Below, one piece after another: positions 52,211-60,026 of a stretch of DNA of 64,000 bases. The stretch is taken from NCBI RefSeq assembly GCF_025947065.1, contig NZ_CP109994.1:4216001-4280000 (forward strand), given 5' to 3'. Made by a program: the position numbers and the translations under genes. The stretch comes from Flavobacterium sp. N1736 (GTDB lineage Bacteria; Bacteroidota; Bacteroidia; Flavobacteriales; Flavobacteriaceae). The stretch's first letter is position 1. The number at the start of each line of letters is the position of its first letter. The notes beneath the pieces were generated by a model. The model was not told the DNA's origin. It ran no database searches and saw only the letters and a program-made list of their open reading frames with translations.

Positions 52211-53536
52211 ATGAAGAATTGGAAATTCTATAATGCCCTATTTGTTAGAGTCATATTTGTTATGATGCTCTTTTTTGTTTGTGTTTTTTTGATCTACAAA
52301 ATGTTTTATTATAACGCACTTTTGGTTGGATTTTTTGGTGTTGTAATGTTGTTTGAAATCTATTTTTATATCAAAAACAAAGTGCTGTTTTATGACAGAA
52401 CATTCCTTTCAATGCTAAAAAATGATTTTTCGACCAATTTTCCGGAAGAGAATAAAAAGGATAGTTTTAAAAATCTATATCTTCTTTATGAAACTTTAAA
52501 AGTTCAGCAGCAAGAACAAACATCGAAAGAAATTGTGTATCAATCGATTTTGAATAATATCGAAACGGGAGTTTTAATTTTAGAAAAAAACAGTGAAGAT
52601 TGGAATATTTTTTTGATGAACGAATGTTTTTCAGATTTGTTTAAAGTTCCGAAAGTAAGCCATTGGAAATACCTCAAAAATTATCTGCCGTCATTTTGCA
52701 ATGAAATTGAGAAAACGGATTTTTCCGAATTAAAATCGGCGATTTCAATAAAAATTGAAGAACAGGATTTACAGACTTTTATTTTGCAAACGTCTCTCAC
52801 AAGAACATATAACAAAGAATATTATATCATTTTACTCGATAGTATTCAGCGTGTAATTGAGAAAAAAGAAAAAGAAGCGTGGATTAATTTGATGAAGATT
52901 ATTTCGCATGAATTAATGAATTCTCTAACACCAATTCGTGCGCTTTCGCAGAATTTACTCCAAATTGTCGATCAGGAAAAACTCGAAGAAGACGATTTTG
53001 ACGACATCAAAAGCAGTATTTCAACCATAATAAACAGAAGCGATCATTTGCAGGTTTTTGTCGAAAATTACAGAAAGCTCGCCATGTTGCCAACGCCAAC
53101 AAAAGTAATGACACCAATAAATGCGCTTTTTGATGATTGCCTTCGAATTATGAACCCGATTTTAAAAACAGAAAATATCGAATTAATAAATGAAATTAAT
53201 AGTTCACGTTCTATTTTAATCGATAAAAACCAAATGGAACAGGTAATTATCAATTTGATTACCAATAGTATTTATGCCTTAAAAGAGAAACCGGAAAAGA
53301 AAATGTTTCTGTCAAGTTATACAGAAAACAACCGATTTTTTATCACGATATCAGACAACGGAAAAGGAATCGATTCTGAGATTAGAGACAAAGTATTTCT
53401 GCCATTTTTTACCACCAGAAAAGACGGCGCAGGAATTGGTTTAACGCTTTCTAAAAACATCATCGAAGCGCACGGCGGTTATTTAAGCTACCAGACAGAT
53501 GAAGATAAAACGAGTTTTGTTATTTGTTTGATTTGA
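52211..53536 (+). CDS. Two-component sensor histidine kinase
   Basis: 441 residues: two membrane helices near the N terminus (12-65), a linker with a PAS-like region (about 105-215), a DHp helix with phospho-acceptor His in I-I-S-H-E-L-M-N-S-L-T-P, and an HATPase with N-box (IINLITNSIYAL), G1 (ISDNGKGID), F-box (FFTTR) and G2 (GAGIGLTL) motifs. It is probably the partner of the NtrC-like regulator upstream and may sense envelope stress or the exporter's substrate. Confidence 0.93.
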   Translation: MKNWKFYNALFVRVIFVMMLFFVCVFLIYKMFYYNALLVGFFGVVMLFEIYFYIKNKVLFYDRTFLSMLKNDFSTNFPEENKKDSFKNLYLLYETLKVQQQEQTSKEIVYQSILNNIETGVLILEKNSEDWNIFLMNECFSDLFKVPKVSHWKYLKNYLPSFCNEIEKTDFSELKSAISIKIEEQDLQTFILQTSLTRTYNKEYYIILLDSIQRVIEKKEKEAWINLMKIISHELMNSLTPIRALSQNLLQIVDQEKLEEDDFDDIKSSISTIINRSDHLQVFVENYRKLAMLPTPTKVMTPINALFDDCLRIMNPILKTENIELINEINSSRSILIDKNQMEQVIINLITNSIYALKEKPEKKMFLSSYTENNRFFITISDNGKGIDSEIRDKVFLPFFTTRKDGAGIGLTLSKNIIEAHGGYLSYQTDEDKTSFVICLI

Positions 53537-53545
53537 TCGACATCT

Positions 53546-53652
53546 CCTGCAAGGTTTTCAAAACCTTGTAGGTATGTGTATATGCGTTTTATTAATATTA
53601 TTTTTCAGAGATTATAATAATTAAACCTACAAGGTTTTGGAAACCTTGCAGG
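53546..53652. repeat. Pair of CCTGCAAGG-type palindromes
   Basis: CCTGCAAGGTTTTCAAAACC.. (53546-53572) and CCTACAAGGTTTTGG.. (53626-53652), mirror images about a 53-base AT centre. They lie between convergent genes and may act as terminators. Confidence 0.85.
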
Positions 53653-53669
53653 ACCCTAAAGTGAAAAAT

Positions 53670-53996
53670 TTAAAATTCAACTTCCGGCTGCCAAAAGTGT
53701 TTTTCAAAATCTACAATCTGATTATTGATTACTTCAATACCTTCACTTTCCAACAGCTGCTGCATTAAATTCGTTCCGTCAAAGTGGAATTTTCCGGTCA
53801 AAAGTCCTTTGCGGTTTACGACTCTGTGAGCAGGAATATCATCCATATTATGACACGCATTCATTGCCCAGCCAACCATTCGGGCAGAACGAGCCGTGCC
53901 TAAAGCTTTTGCAATTGCACCAAAAGAAGTTACTTTTCCGTATGGAATTTGTCTGGCGATTGCATAAACTTTTTCAAAAAAATTATCTTCAGCCAT
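53670..53996 (-). CDS. MGMT-family alkyltransferase-like protein (no catalytic Cys)
   Basis: 108 residues, the C-terminal DNA-binding domain of O6-alkylguanine transferases only. The active-site motif P-C-H-R reads P-A-H-R (Ala56), so it cannot accept alkyl groups. Proteins of this kind (ATL) bind O6-alkylguanine and hand it to nucleotide excision repair. The helix-turn-helix with R-S-A-R-M-V-G-W-A is intact. Last of trmB-lysE-ATL on this strand. Confidence 0.9.
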   Translation of the reverse strand: MAEDNFFEKVYAIARQIPYGKVTSFGAIAKALGTARSARMVGWAMNACHNMDDIPAHRVVNRKGLLTGKFHFDGTNLMQQLLESEGIEVINNQIVDFEKHFWQPEVEF

Positions 53997-54140
53997 AATT
54001 TATTTTTTTGCCACAGATTACAGGATTAAAAAGATTTTCTATAATATAGTTTTCTCGCAGATCGGGCAGATAAAAATGATTTTAAATAACTTGCTAAATC
54101 TGCTTGAAATTAAATCATTTTAATACTGTAATCTGTGGTT
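53997..54140. repeat. GCCACAGATT-family palindrome between lysE and ATL genes
   Basis: TTTGCCACAGATTACAG at the left and CTGTAATCTGTGG at the right, with an inner CGCAGATcgGGCAGAT segment and a diverged partner arm. Confidence 0.75.
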
Positions 54141-54144
54141 TATA

Positions 54145-54783
54145 TTATCCGAAATAATAATTCAAAATATTAAAAAGCGTCACCACAGCAACTAAACCTG
54201 TAATACTTCCAATAATAGTATTCATGTTACGCATTAGATAATCGGTTTTCTTTTCGATTCTTCCAAAGAAAGCAACATAACTGTAAAGCGCTGCAAAAGA
54301 ACCTAAAACAGAACCCAATACAAAAGTAAAAATAATGTTGTTTTCAAACTCAAAAAGATGGTAAGAAGCCAAAGTAACACTTACCACAACATAATATGGA
54401 ATTGGAAAAAAATTCAAACCGGAAAGAAGCATTCCTAAAAAGAAACGGCTTTTTTTACTGCTCTTTTTAATCTTCGATTTTTTTTTGGTTTTTGGTTCTT
54501 TGGCAAGAAACAAAAAGTAGATCGTTAAAATAGAGAAAATAACAAAACCTACTTCGCGTAATAAAGTCACAACATCTGGACGATTGTCAATGACGTGAGC
54601 AAATAAAACCGCCAGATAAACCTGAAAAAAAATAACGACAACCGCACCAACAACAAACCATAAAGCATTCTTTTTTCCTTCTTTCAAGTTTATTTTGGCT
54701 GCCGTCATGTTAAGTAAGCCAGGCGGTATAATTCCGATGAAAGCAGCAATAAAACCTGAAAGTAATGGAGTAAGTAAGGCCAT
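54145..54783 (-). CDS. LysE-family membrane transporter
   Basis: 212 residues, about six membrane helices. It starts G-F-I-A-A-F-I-G-I-I-P-P-G-L-L-N-M-T-A, typical for the LysE/RhtB fold, with a Lys-rich cytoplasmic loop (KEPKTKKKSKIKKSSKK) after helix 3. The family exports amino acids; this substrate is unknown. 40 bases downstream of trmB, so probably co-transcribed. Confidence 0.85.
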   Translation of the reverse strand: MALLTPLLSGFIAAFIGIIPPGLLNMTAAKINLKEGKKNALWFVVGAVVVIFFQVYLAVLFAHVIDNRPDVVTLLREVGFVIFSILTIYFLFLAKEPKTKKKSKIKKSSKKSRFFLGMLLSGLNFFPIPYYVVVSVTLASYHLFEFENNIIFTFVLGSVLGSFAALYSYVAFFGRIEKKTDYLMRNMNTIIGSITGLVAVVTLFNILNYYFG

Positions 54784-54823
54784 TCAGTTGTTTATGGGTT
54801 CGTAAATTCTTTTTAAAATTAAA

Positions 54824-55501
54824 TCAATCTTTAATTTTGAAGCGAATATACGTAATTGCCTTATTAATTTCTAAATATTGTTTCTCATAAAATGTCTGAA
54901 AAGCAGTAACTTCTTCCGGACTTCCTTCGTTTGTATACACATTATGATTTGCGTATAAAACCTCATGTCCTTCTCCGTGAAGTAATCCCAGCGTATAACC
55001 GTGCATAAATTCGCTGTCGGTTTTAAGATTTACAACACCGTCTTTTTTAAGGATTTTTTTATACAATTTCAAAAATTCAGAATTCGTCATTCTGTGTTTT
55101 GTTCTCTTGTATTTAATTTGCGGATCCGGAAAAGTAATCCAGATTTCATCCACTTCATTTTCATTAAAAATATGATCGATTAACTCGATTTGAGTTCGAA
55201 TAAAAGCAACATTATGCAATCCGGTTTCAACGGCAGTTTTTGCACCTCTCCAGAAACGCGCGCCTTTAATGTCAATTCCGATAAAATTTTTGTTTGGATA
55301 TCTTTCTGCTAATCCAACAGAATATTCTCCTTTTCCGCATCCTAATTCTAAAACTAAAGGATTGTCATTTTTAAAGAAATCAGAATTCCATTTTCCTTTT
55401 AAAGGCATTAAATCGCCTACAACTTCTTCTCTTGTTGGTTGAAAAACGTTTTGAAATGTTTCGTTTTCCCTGAATCTTTTTAGTTTATTTTTACTTCCCA
55501 C
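54824..55501 (-). CDS. trmB: tRNA (guanine-46 N7)-methyltransferase
   Basis: 225 residues from a GTG start. SAM-binding LELGCGKGEYSVGLAERYP, and the TrmB signature W-I-T-F-P-D-P-Q-I-K-Y-K-R-T-K-H-R-M-T. Homologues begin M-G-S-K-N-K-L-K-R-F; here that sequence starts with GTG at 55501. A -7 box (TAATTTTG) lies 18 bases before it, so the longer frame (from 55579) would begin upstream of the promoter. Confidence 0.92.
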   Translation of the reverse strand: MGSKNKLKRFRENETFQNVFQPTREEVVGDLMPLKGKWNSDFFKNDNPLVLELGCGKGEYSVGLAERYPNKNFIGIDIKGARFWRGAKTAVETGLHNVAFIRTQIELIDHIFNENEVDEIWITFPDPQIKYKRTKHRMTNSEFLKLYKKILKKDGVVNLKTDSEFMHGYTLGLLHGEGHEVLYANHNVYTNEGSPEEVTAFQTFYEKQYLEINKAITYIRFKIKD

Positions 55502-55519
55502 TTGTACAAAAATTTTCGG

Positions 55520-55527
55520 CAAAATTA
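55520..55527 (-). promoter_or_regulatory. -7 promoter element (TAATTTTG) for trmB
   Basis: Exact TAnnTTTG match. It decides the GTG start of trmB. Confidence 0.6.
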
Positions 55528-55572
55528 AGGAATATAAACGGAATGATTGTTGGGCAATTGTGTTTAAATTTT

Positions 55573-55680
55573 TTACCACGAATTACACTAATTTTCGCGA
55601 ATTTTTTTTGCCACAGATTTCACAGATTAAAATGATTATTTTTTCTAATCTGTGAGAATCTGTGAAATCTGTGGCATACT
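55573..55680. repeat. ACCACGAATT / TGCCACAGATT palindromic repeat
   Basis: Perfect 20-bp arms (TGCCACAGATTTCACAGATT at 55609-55628 and complement at 55657-55676). It is preceded by ACCACGAATTACACTAATTTTCGCGAATT. Confidence 0.9.
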
Positions 55681-55683
55681 TTT

Positions 55684-57066
55684 TTACCCATAATGCGGTT
55701 CAGTAATTGGTTTTAATTTTGGATCAAGCGTTTCATCGTGTTGCGATAAATCAAGACCAATGTGTTCGTTTTCTTCAGAAACACGCAACGGGATTATAAA
55801 ATTGGTTACTTTAAACAAGAAATAAGCGCCGAAGAAAGTAAATATCGAAACCAAAACCAAAGCCATCATATGATGTGCAAATACGTTCCAGCCGCCATGT
55901 AGCAAACTTGCATCTTCGCCATGAGCAAAAATCGCAGTCAGAATCATTCCCATAATTCCGCCAACACCGTGACAGGCAAAAACATCTAAAGTATCATCAA
56001 ATCTTTTTGATAAACGACAATTTACAACTGTATTTGAAACCAAAGCCGTAACGAATCCGAAAAACATACTTTCAGGAACAGATACAAATCCTGCAGCCGG
56101 CGTTATAGCAACTAAACCAACAACAGCGCCAATACAAGCGCCAAGCGCCGAAACTTTTCTGCCATTCATTCGATCAAAGAAAACCCACGTTAACATGGCT
56201 GCGGCCGATGATGTTGTAGTCGTTGCAAAAGCCATTGCGGCAGTTCCGTTTGCAGCAAGTGCCGATCCGGCGTTGAAACCAAACCATCCAAACCATAACA
56301 TTCCAGTTCCTAATAATACAAACGGAATATTGGTTGGTATATGCTGGCTGTTTTTTCTTTTTCCTAAAACGAGAACTCCCGCCAAAGCAGCAAATCCTGA
56401 ACTCATGTGTACAACTGTTCCTCCGGCGAAATCTTTTACGCCAAAATAACTTCCTAAAATTCCTGTTGGATACCAAACCGAATGGCATAAAGGTGCATAA
56501 ATGAAAATCGTAAATAAACTAATAAAAAGTAAATACGAGATAAAACGAACGCGTTCTGCAAACGAACCTGTAATAATCGCCGGTGCAATAATCGCAAATT
56601 TCATTTGAAACAAAGCAAACAGCATAAACGGAATCGTACTTGCTAATTTTTTATGAGGTAAAACGCCCACATAATCCATAAAAGCAAATGTGGTTGGATT
56701 ACCAAAGAAACTATAAAAATGATCTCCTGAGCCAAAACCTACAGGATCTCCAAAAGCCAGACTAAAAGCCACTACAACCCATAAAAGAGTTACAACGCCC
56801 AAACAAATAAAACTTTGCAACATGGTCGAAATCACATTTTTTCGGCCTACCATTCCGCCGTAAAAGAAAGATAATCCCGGCGTCATGATTAAAACCAGAC
56901 AGCAGGAAGTTAACATCCAGGCAACATCAGCAGGAACTATGTGATCTGTTGTACCAAATTCTGACAATATGTAACTATTTTCGGTAACGGTTGGCCAAAA
57001 TGCACCCGTAATACAAACAATACTTATAATAATAAAGGAGATGATCCAGCGTTTTTCTATTTTCAT
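55684..57066 (-). CDS. amtB: Ammonium transporter
   Basis: 460 residues with the 11-12 membrane helices of Amt proteins. Visible markers are D-V-A-W-M-L near the start of helix 1, G-R-K-N-V-I-S-T-M-L-Q-S, FAGGTVVHMSSGFAALAGVL (pore His), and F-A-C-H-G-V-G-G-I-M-G (second pore His). It conducts ammonia/ammonium. No glnK gene follows within the window. C-terminal tail is a little longer than usual. Confidence 0.95.
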   Translation of the reverse strand: MKIEKRWIISFIIISIVCITGAFWPTVTENSYILSEFGTTDHIVPADVAWMLTSCCLVLIMTPGLSFFYGGMVGRKNVISTMLQSFICLGVVTLLWVVVAFSLAFGDPVGFGSGDHFYSFFGNPTTFAFMDYVGVLPHKKLASTIPFMLFALFQMKFAIIAPAIITGSFAERVRFISYLLFISLFTIFIYAPLCHSVWYPTGILGSYFGVKDFAGGTVVHMSSGFAALAGVLVLGKRKNSQHIPTNIPFVLLGTGMLWFGWFGFNAGSALAANGTAAMAFATTTTSSAAAMLTWVFFDRMNGRKVSALGACIGAVVGLVAITPAAGFVSVPESMFFGFVTALVSNTVVNCRLSKRFDDTLDVFACHGVGGIMGMILTAIFAHGEDASLLHGGWNVFAHHMMALVLVSIFTFFGAYFLFKVTNFIIPLRVSEENEHIGLDLSQHDETLDPKLKPITEPHYG

Positions 57067-57104
57067 TTTTCAAATACTTTATTGAACCCTATTTTTTTTG
57101 GGGT

Positions 57105-57112
57105 CAAAGTTA
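57105..57112 (-). promoter_or_regulatory. -7 promoter element (TAACTTTG) for amtB
   Basis: Exact TAnnTTTG match about 40 bases before the ATG. The gap 57113-57328 has no other feature I can see. Confidence 0.55.
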
Positions 57113-57328
57113 AAAAAAAATCAATATTTAGATTTTCAGGGCTGAAAAAATAGAGGCTTGGCTTTTATTTTAGTCGATTTTGTAAAATTCGATTAGTTTT
57201 TTTGAGACAATCTTATTTTAAACTTCTAATTTACGACTAATATTGTCAATTGTATTATAATTAATTTGATATTTGGTTTTGTAAAACGCCAGAAAAGTTA
57301 GGATTATAATAAGAAACACTCAAATTGT

Positions 57329-57820
57329 TTATTTTTTCTTTAGCTTGTCAATTAAAACGTCTTCAACTGGAGATTTTAATTTGGTTACGGCATCAACTTC
57401 ATCGTTCGGAATTGTCATGGATAAAACATAATGTTGAATTTTCCATTCTTTTCCCACTTTCACTAAAACTCCTGATCCTCGACAGATTTTCATTTGAGTA
57501 TTTAGCAATTCATCAAACCAGGCAATTTTCCCCGATTTATCAAAAAAGATATGACGTTCTAAAGCCGTGAAACTCCAAGTTGTTCCTTTGTCGAAAAAAG
57601 GTTTTGCCCAAACTTGAAACTCTTTTTTTGTCCAGTTTTCTGTAGCATCAGTTCCTATATAAATCGCGTCATCGTTTAATGCAGAAAAATAAGCATCGAA
57701 TTTTACATCGGCAGCGGCTTTGTGCCACGCGTCAAGCGTTTGGTTGATTTTGTCTTTTTCGGCATTTTGCGCATTCGCGAAAGCAGAAATGAATAATAGA
57801 AGCAGGATTGATTTTTTCAT
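57329..57820 (-). CDS. Exported NTF2-like / SnoaL-type protein
   Basis: 163 residues from the ATG that starts the signal peptide (KKSILLLLFISAFA-NAQ). The mature domain (INQTLDAWHKAAADVKFDAYFSALNDDAIYIGTDATENWTKKEF) is the cone-shaped NTF2-like fold, close to DUF4440/SnoaL-like proteins, with W-K-I-Q-H-Y-V-L at its end. Function unknown, probably ligand binding or a small hydrolase in the periplasm. The 27 upstream in-frame residues come from repeat-like DNA and are rejected. Confidence 0.8.
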   Translation of the reverse strand: MKKSILLLLFISAFANAQNAEKDKINQTLDAWHKAAADVKFDAYFSALNDDAIYIGTDATENWTKKEFQVWAKPFFDKGTTWSFTALERHIFFDKSGKIAWFDELLNTQMKICRGSGVLVKVGKEWKIQHYVLSMTIPNDEVDAVTKLKSPVEDVLIDKLKKK

Positions 57821-57905
57821 ATAAAGTTTGTTTTGGTTAAAGTTAGCAAATATTGTAGTAATCTTGCAAAGTTGCAAAGTCGCAAAGTTTTTTTGCTGCA
57901 AATCA

Positions 57906-58005
57906 TTTCACGCAGATTTTAAAAGATTTAAGCAGATATATGCGGATGATTTTCTATCAAATTTAATTAAAAAAATCTGCTTAGATCTCTGTAATCTGCG
58001 TGAAA
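57906..58005. repeat. TTTCACGCAGATT-family palindrome
   Basis: TTTCACGCAGATT at 57906-57918 and its complement at 57993-58005, with inner AGCAGAT and ATCTGCTTAGAT segments. Confidence 0.8.
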
Positions 58006-58062
58006 CAAAAACTTTGCAGATTAGCGTTTTTACGAAAGATAATAAGTTAAAACTTATAGTAT

Positions 58063-58080
58063 CTTATATCACTTATATGG
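58063..58080. repeat. Single arm of the 32118-32181 repeat
   Basis: CTTATATCACTTATATGG is identical to an arm of the inverted repeat next to the TonB receptor. It lies just before the promoter of the lipoprotein gene. Confidence 0.7.
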
Positions 58081-58089
58081 TTTAATTAG

Positions 58090-58097
58090 TATATTTG
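58090..58097 (+). promoter_or_regulatory. -7 promoter element (TATATTTG) for the repeat lipoprotein
   Basis: Exact TAnnTTTG match 21 bases before the preferred ATG; it overlaps the TTG of a longer frame. Confidence 0.6.
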
Positions 58098-58118
58098 AGG
58101 GCTTTAAAAATCTACATT

Positions 58119-58787
58119 ATGAATCCAAAAATACTTATCAGTTCGTTAGTTCTTTCTTCAATACTTTTTACTTCTTGCAAAAAAGAATTAGAACCGCAGG
58201 AAAACACTCCAACATCAGAATTGGTAAAATTAGGATTGATGAAAGATACCACAAAAGTGAATTCTGTAGTTCAAAACCCGGTTCAGACAAATCCAAATAC
58301 AGTTTTAAGTTCAAATGCCGGATTAAATCCCGCACACGGACAACCAGGACACAGATGTGATATTGCTGTTGGCGCGCCATTAAATTCAGCTCCAACACAA
58401 GGACAAACTGCAACTGTACAGCAGGCAGCACCACAAGCTGTTCAGGTAAATGCGCCTCAGCAAAATGTGGTTACAACTACAACCGCAGCGCCTGTGAAAG
58501 TAGCAAAAGGAATGAATCCGTCGCACGGACAACCCGGACACAGATGTGATATTCCGGTTGGAGCGCCTTTAAATTCTCCGGTTGCAGCAAAACAAACAAC
58601 GACAAATACAGCACAAAGCGGAAGCACTTCGCAAACTTTTACCGTTACGCCGCCAGCAAATAACAATGCAGTTCCGTCTTTATTAAGTACCGAAACCCCA
58701 ACGGTTGCCGAAGGCATGAATCCCGCGCACGGACAACCCGGACATCGTTGCGATATTGCCGTAGGAGCACCGTTACCGAAATCGTAA
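58119..58787 (+). CDS. Lipoprotein with three HGQPGHRCDI repeats
   Basis: 222 residues. Signal peptide with lipobox F-T-S-C (Cys19), then Thr/Gln/Ala/Pro-rich low-complexity linkers joining three copies of NP(A/S)HGQPGHRCDI(A/P)VGAPL, the last at the C terminus. Each copy has two His and one Cys and is almost invariant, while the linkers are not, so the motif is under selection. Metal, haem or protein binding is possible; I know of no assigned function. Surface or periplasmic location is expected from the lipid anchor. Single gene. Confidence 0.85.
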   Translation: MNPKILISSLVLSSILFTSCKKELEPQENTPTSELVKLGLMKDTTKVNSVVQNPVQTNPNTVLSSNAGLNPAHGQPGHRCDIAVGAPLNSAPTQGQTATVQQAAPQAVQVNAPQQNVVTTTTAAPVKVAKGMNPSHGQPGHRCDIPVGAPLNSPVAAKQTTTNTAQSGSTSQTFTVTPPANNNAVPSLLSTETPTVAEGMNPAHGQPGHRCDIAVGAPLPKS

Positions 58788-58812
58788 AGAGAAGGTACAA
58801 AGGTACAGAGTG

Positions 58813-58860
58813 ACAAAGGGACAAAGATGCAGAGAAAACTTAGCACCTTTGTCCCTTTGT
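58813..58860. terminator. Hairpin between the lipoprotein gene and hpf
   Basis: 18-base arms ACAAAGGGACAAAGATGC and complement (one mismatch) with a 12-base loop between convergent genes. Confidence 0.65.
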
Positions 58861-58877
58861 AACTATGTATCTTAAAT

Positions 58878-59192
58878 TTAATGTTCTTTCATTTTCTCAA
58901 AAGTAGTGGTAAGCGATTTTTTTGCTTTTGCCAAAGCGCCACTAAAAGCTTTTTCAATAGTATCGGCGTGTTCTGTTACGGTTAGAGGCTGTAATTTTGC
59001 AGTACGAACTTCAATTACACATTTTTTATCGTTTAAGCTGAATTTCTCGCCATTTTCATCTCCAAAATGCACTTCAACGCGGGTAATTTTTTCTTCAAAA
59101 CGAGTTAAACCTTTTTCTAATTCTTCAGAAAAATAAGTTGCTAATCTTTCGTGTCCTTCGATGTTTTTGTCTGTATTGATTTGAATTTTCAT
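58878..59192 (-). CDS. hpf: Short-form ribosome hibernation factor (HPF/RaiA)
   Basis: 104 residues, a single HPF/RaiA domain: KIQINTDKNIEGHERLATYFSEELEKGLTRFEEKITRVEVHFGDE, then KKCVIEVRTAKLQPLTVTEHAD and A-L-A-K-A-K-K-S-L. It binds the 30S decoding site in stationary phase and protects idle ribosomes. The long form's dimerisation domain is absent. Own promoter. Confidence 0.92.
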   Translation of the reverse strand: MKIQINTDKNIEGHERLATYFSEELEKGLTRFEEKITRVEVHFGDENGEKFSLNDKKCVIEVRTAKLQPLTVTEHADTIEKAFSGALAKAKKSLTTTFEKMKEH

Positions 59193-59218
59193 ATTGGTTT
59201 ATATTTAATGATTAATCT

Positions 59219-59226
59219 CAAAGCTA
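59219..59226 (-). promoter_or_regulatory. -7 promoter element (TAGCTTTG) for hpf
   Basis: Exact TAnnTTTG match about 27 bases before the ATG. Confidence 0.6.
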
Positions 59227-59337
59227 TTTTATTTAAGATGAAAAGCCAAGTGAGTTAATAAAACATTATGAAAAAATAGTTAAAAATTTCAAGACCATTT
59301 TTGCCAGACTTAGCGATTTTGAAATGTTATTATGGAA

Positions 59338-59386
59338 CGCGGATTTAACGAATTCACTTCGTGAAAACGCGGATAAAAACAGATTT
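59338..59386. repeat. Dispersed ~49-bp repeat, copy 2
   Basis: ACGCGGATTTAACGAATTC, internal TTCACTTCGTGAA palindrome, then ACGCGGATAAAAACAGATT. It aligns with 17462-17510. The 353-base gap between hpf and the next gene otherwise holds a GTCAGGTTGAGCGGAGTCGA repeat and a promoter. Confidence 0.7.
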
Positions 59387-59517
59387 TTTTACTTGTATTT
59401 TTTGTCAGGTTGAGCGGAGTCGATCCCGAAACTTCGGGACCGTAATAATAAACAAACTAAAAATTAAGATATTTTAGATTGATGAATAAATCCTACTAAT
59501 TAGAAATGTTTATTTGG

Positions 59518-59525
59518 TATCTTCG
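59518..59525 (+). promoter_or_regulatory. -7 promoter element (TATCTTCG) for the small gene pair
   Basis: Seven of eight match to TAnnTTTG, 20 bases before the first ATG. Confidence 0.45.
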
Positions 59526-59545
59526 CAGTCCTAAATATCGAGATT

Positions 59546-59716
59546 ATGAACACAACAAAACTTTTTGCCCGTATGGTACGCTGGCGGTATTGGAAACAAC
59601 CACAACGCGTTCTCGAAAGCGTAGGACAGCTAACCCATACGGGTTTTATATTTCCTAAATTCCGAGATTATGAGTACCAAAACCCTTTCAAAAGAAGCCG
59701 AAGCCCGGATTATTGA
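59546..59716 (+). CDS. Small basic protein of unknown function, overlapping the next gene
   Basis: 56 residues, strongly basic and aromatic at the N terminus (F-A-R-M-V-R-W-R-Y-W-K-Q-P-Q-R). It is preceded by a -7 box and by CTAAATATCGAGATTATGA, which closely repeats the sequence in front of the next gene (CTAAATTCCGAGATTATGA). Its 3' 47 bases overlap that gene in another frame, which would allow coupled translation. Richer in G and C than nearby DNA. I recognise no family. It may be real, or the reading frame may be incidental to a transcribed leader. Confidence 0.5.
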   Translation: MNTTKLFARMVRWRYWKQPQRVLESVGQLTHTGFIFPKFRDYEYQNPFKRSRSPDY

Positions 59717-59903
59717 CTTTTTCAACAAATCAGTCGATCCAGAAAGCCTGGCAAAAACAATTAGAAAACTAAATTATGTTCTTGCTTTAAGCACACTGCA
59801 AGAATGCCAAACTCTGCAAATTAACAAAACAAGCGTCGAAGATGGTTTTTATTGGCTCAATCAATTAGCCGAAATTTTAAATCCGTATTTGGATGTTGAA
59901 TGA
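59670..59903 (+). CDS. Small conserved-looking helical protein of unknown function
   Basis: 77 residues, all predicted helices: STKTLSKEAEARIIDFFNKS, then ESLAKTIRKLNYVLALSTLQ and EDGFYWLNQLAEILNPYLDVE. One cysteine, no signal peptide. Its start repeats the leader of the overlapping gene upstream (STKTL against NTTKL after the ATG). A terminator follows. Function unknown. Confidence 0.7.
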   Translation: MSTKTLSKEAEARIIDFFNKSVDPESLAKTIRKLNYVLALSTLQECQTLQINKTSVEDGFYWLNQLAEILNPYLDVE

Positions 59904-59926
59904 TTAAGATTTAGATATTAAATGAA

Positions 59927-59951
59927 AAGCCACTGTGAAGTGGTTTTTTTT
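59927..59951 (+). terminator. Rho-independent terminator after the small gene pair
   Basis: 8-bp stem AAGCCACT with AGTGGTTT (one G-T pair), GTGA loop, then a T-tract. Confidence 0.8.
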
Positions 59952-59976
59952 ATTTTGTTTTCTTTTTTCGCCTGCT

Positions 59977-60008
59977 TTGTCATTCCGAAGAATGAAGGAA
60001 TCGCACGA
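59977..60008. repeat. TTGTCATTCCGAAGAA-type dispersed repeat, left of the RM island
   Basis: TTGTCATTCCGAAGAATGAA followed by GGAATCGCACGA. An inverted, diverged copy lies at 63342-63374 on the other side of the restriction-modification genes. Confidence 0.65.
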
Positions 60009-60026
60009 GAAACTTCGTTGTAATTG

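Noticed and set aside
57828-58085. 85-residue plus-strand frame
   Set aside because: It is made of a repeat palindrome and promoter DNA, with no conserved features.
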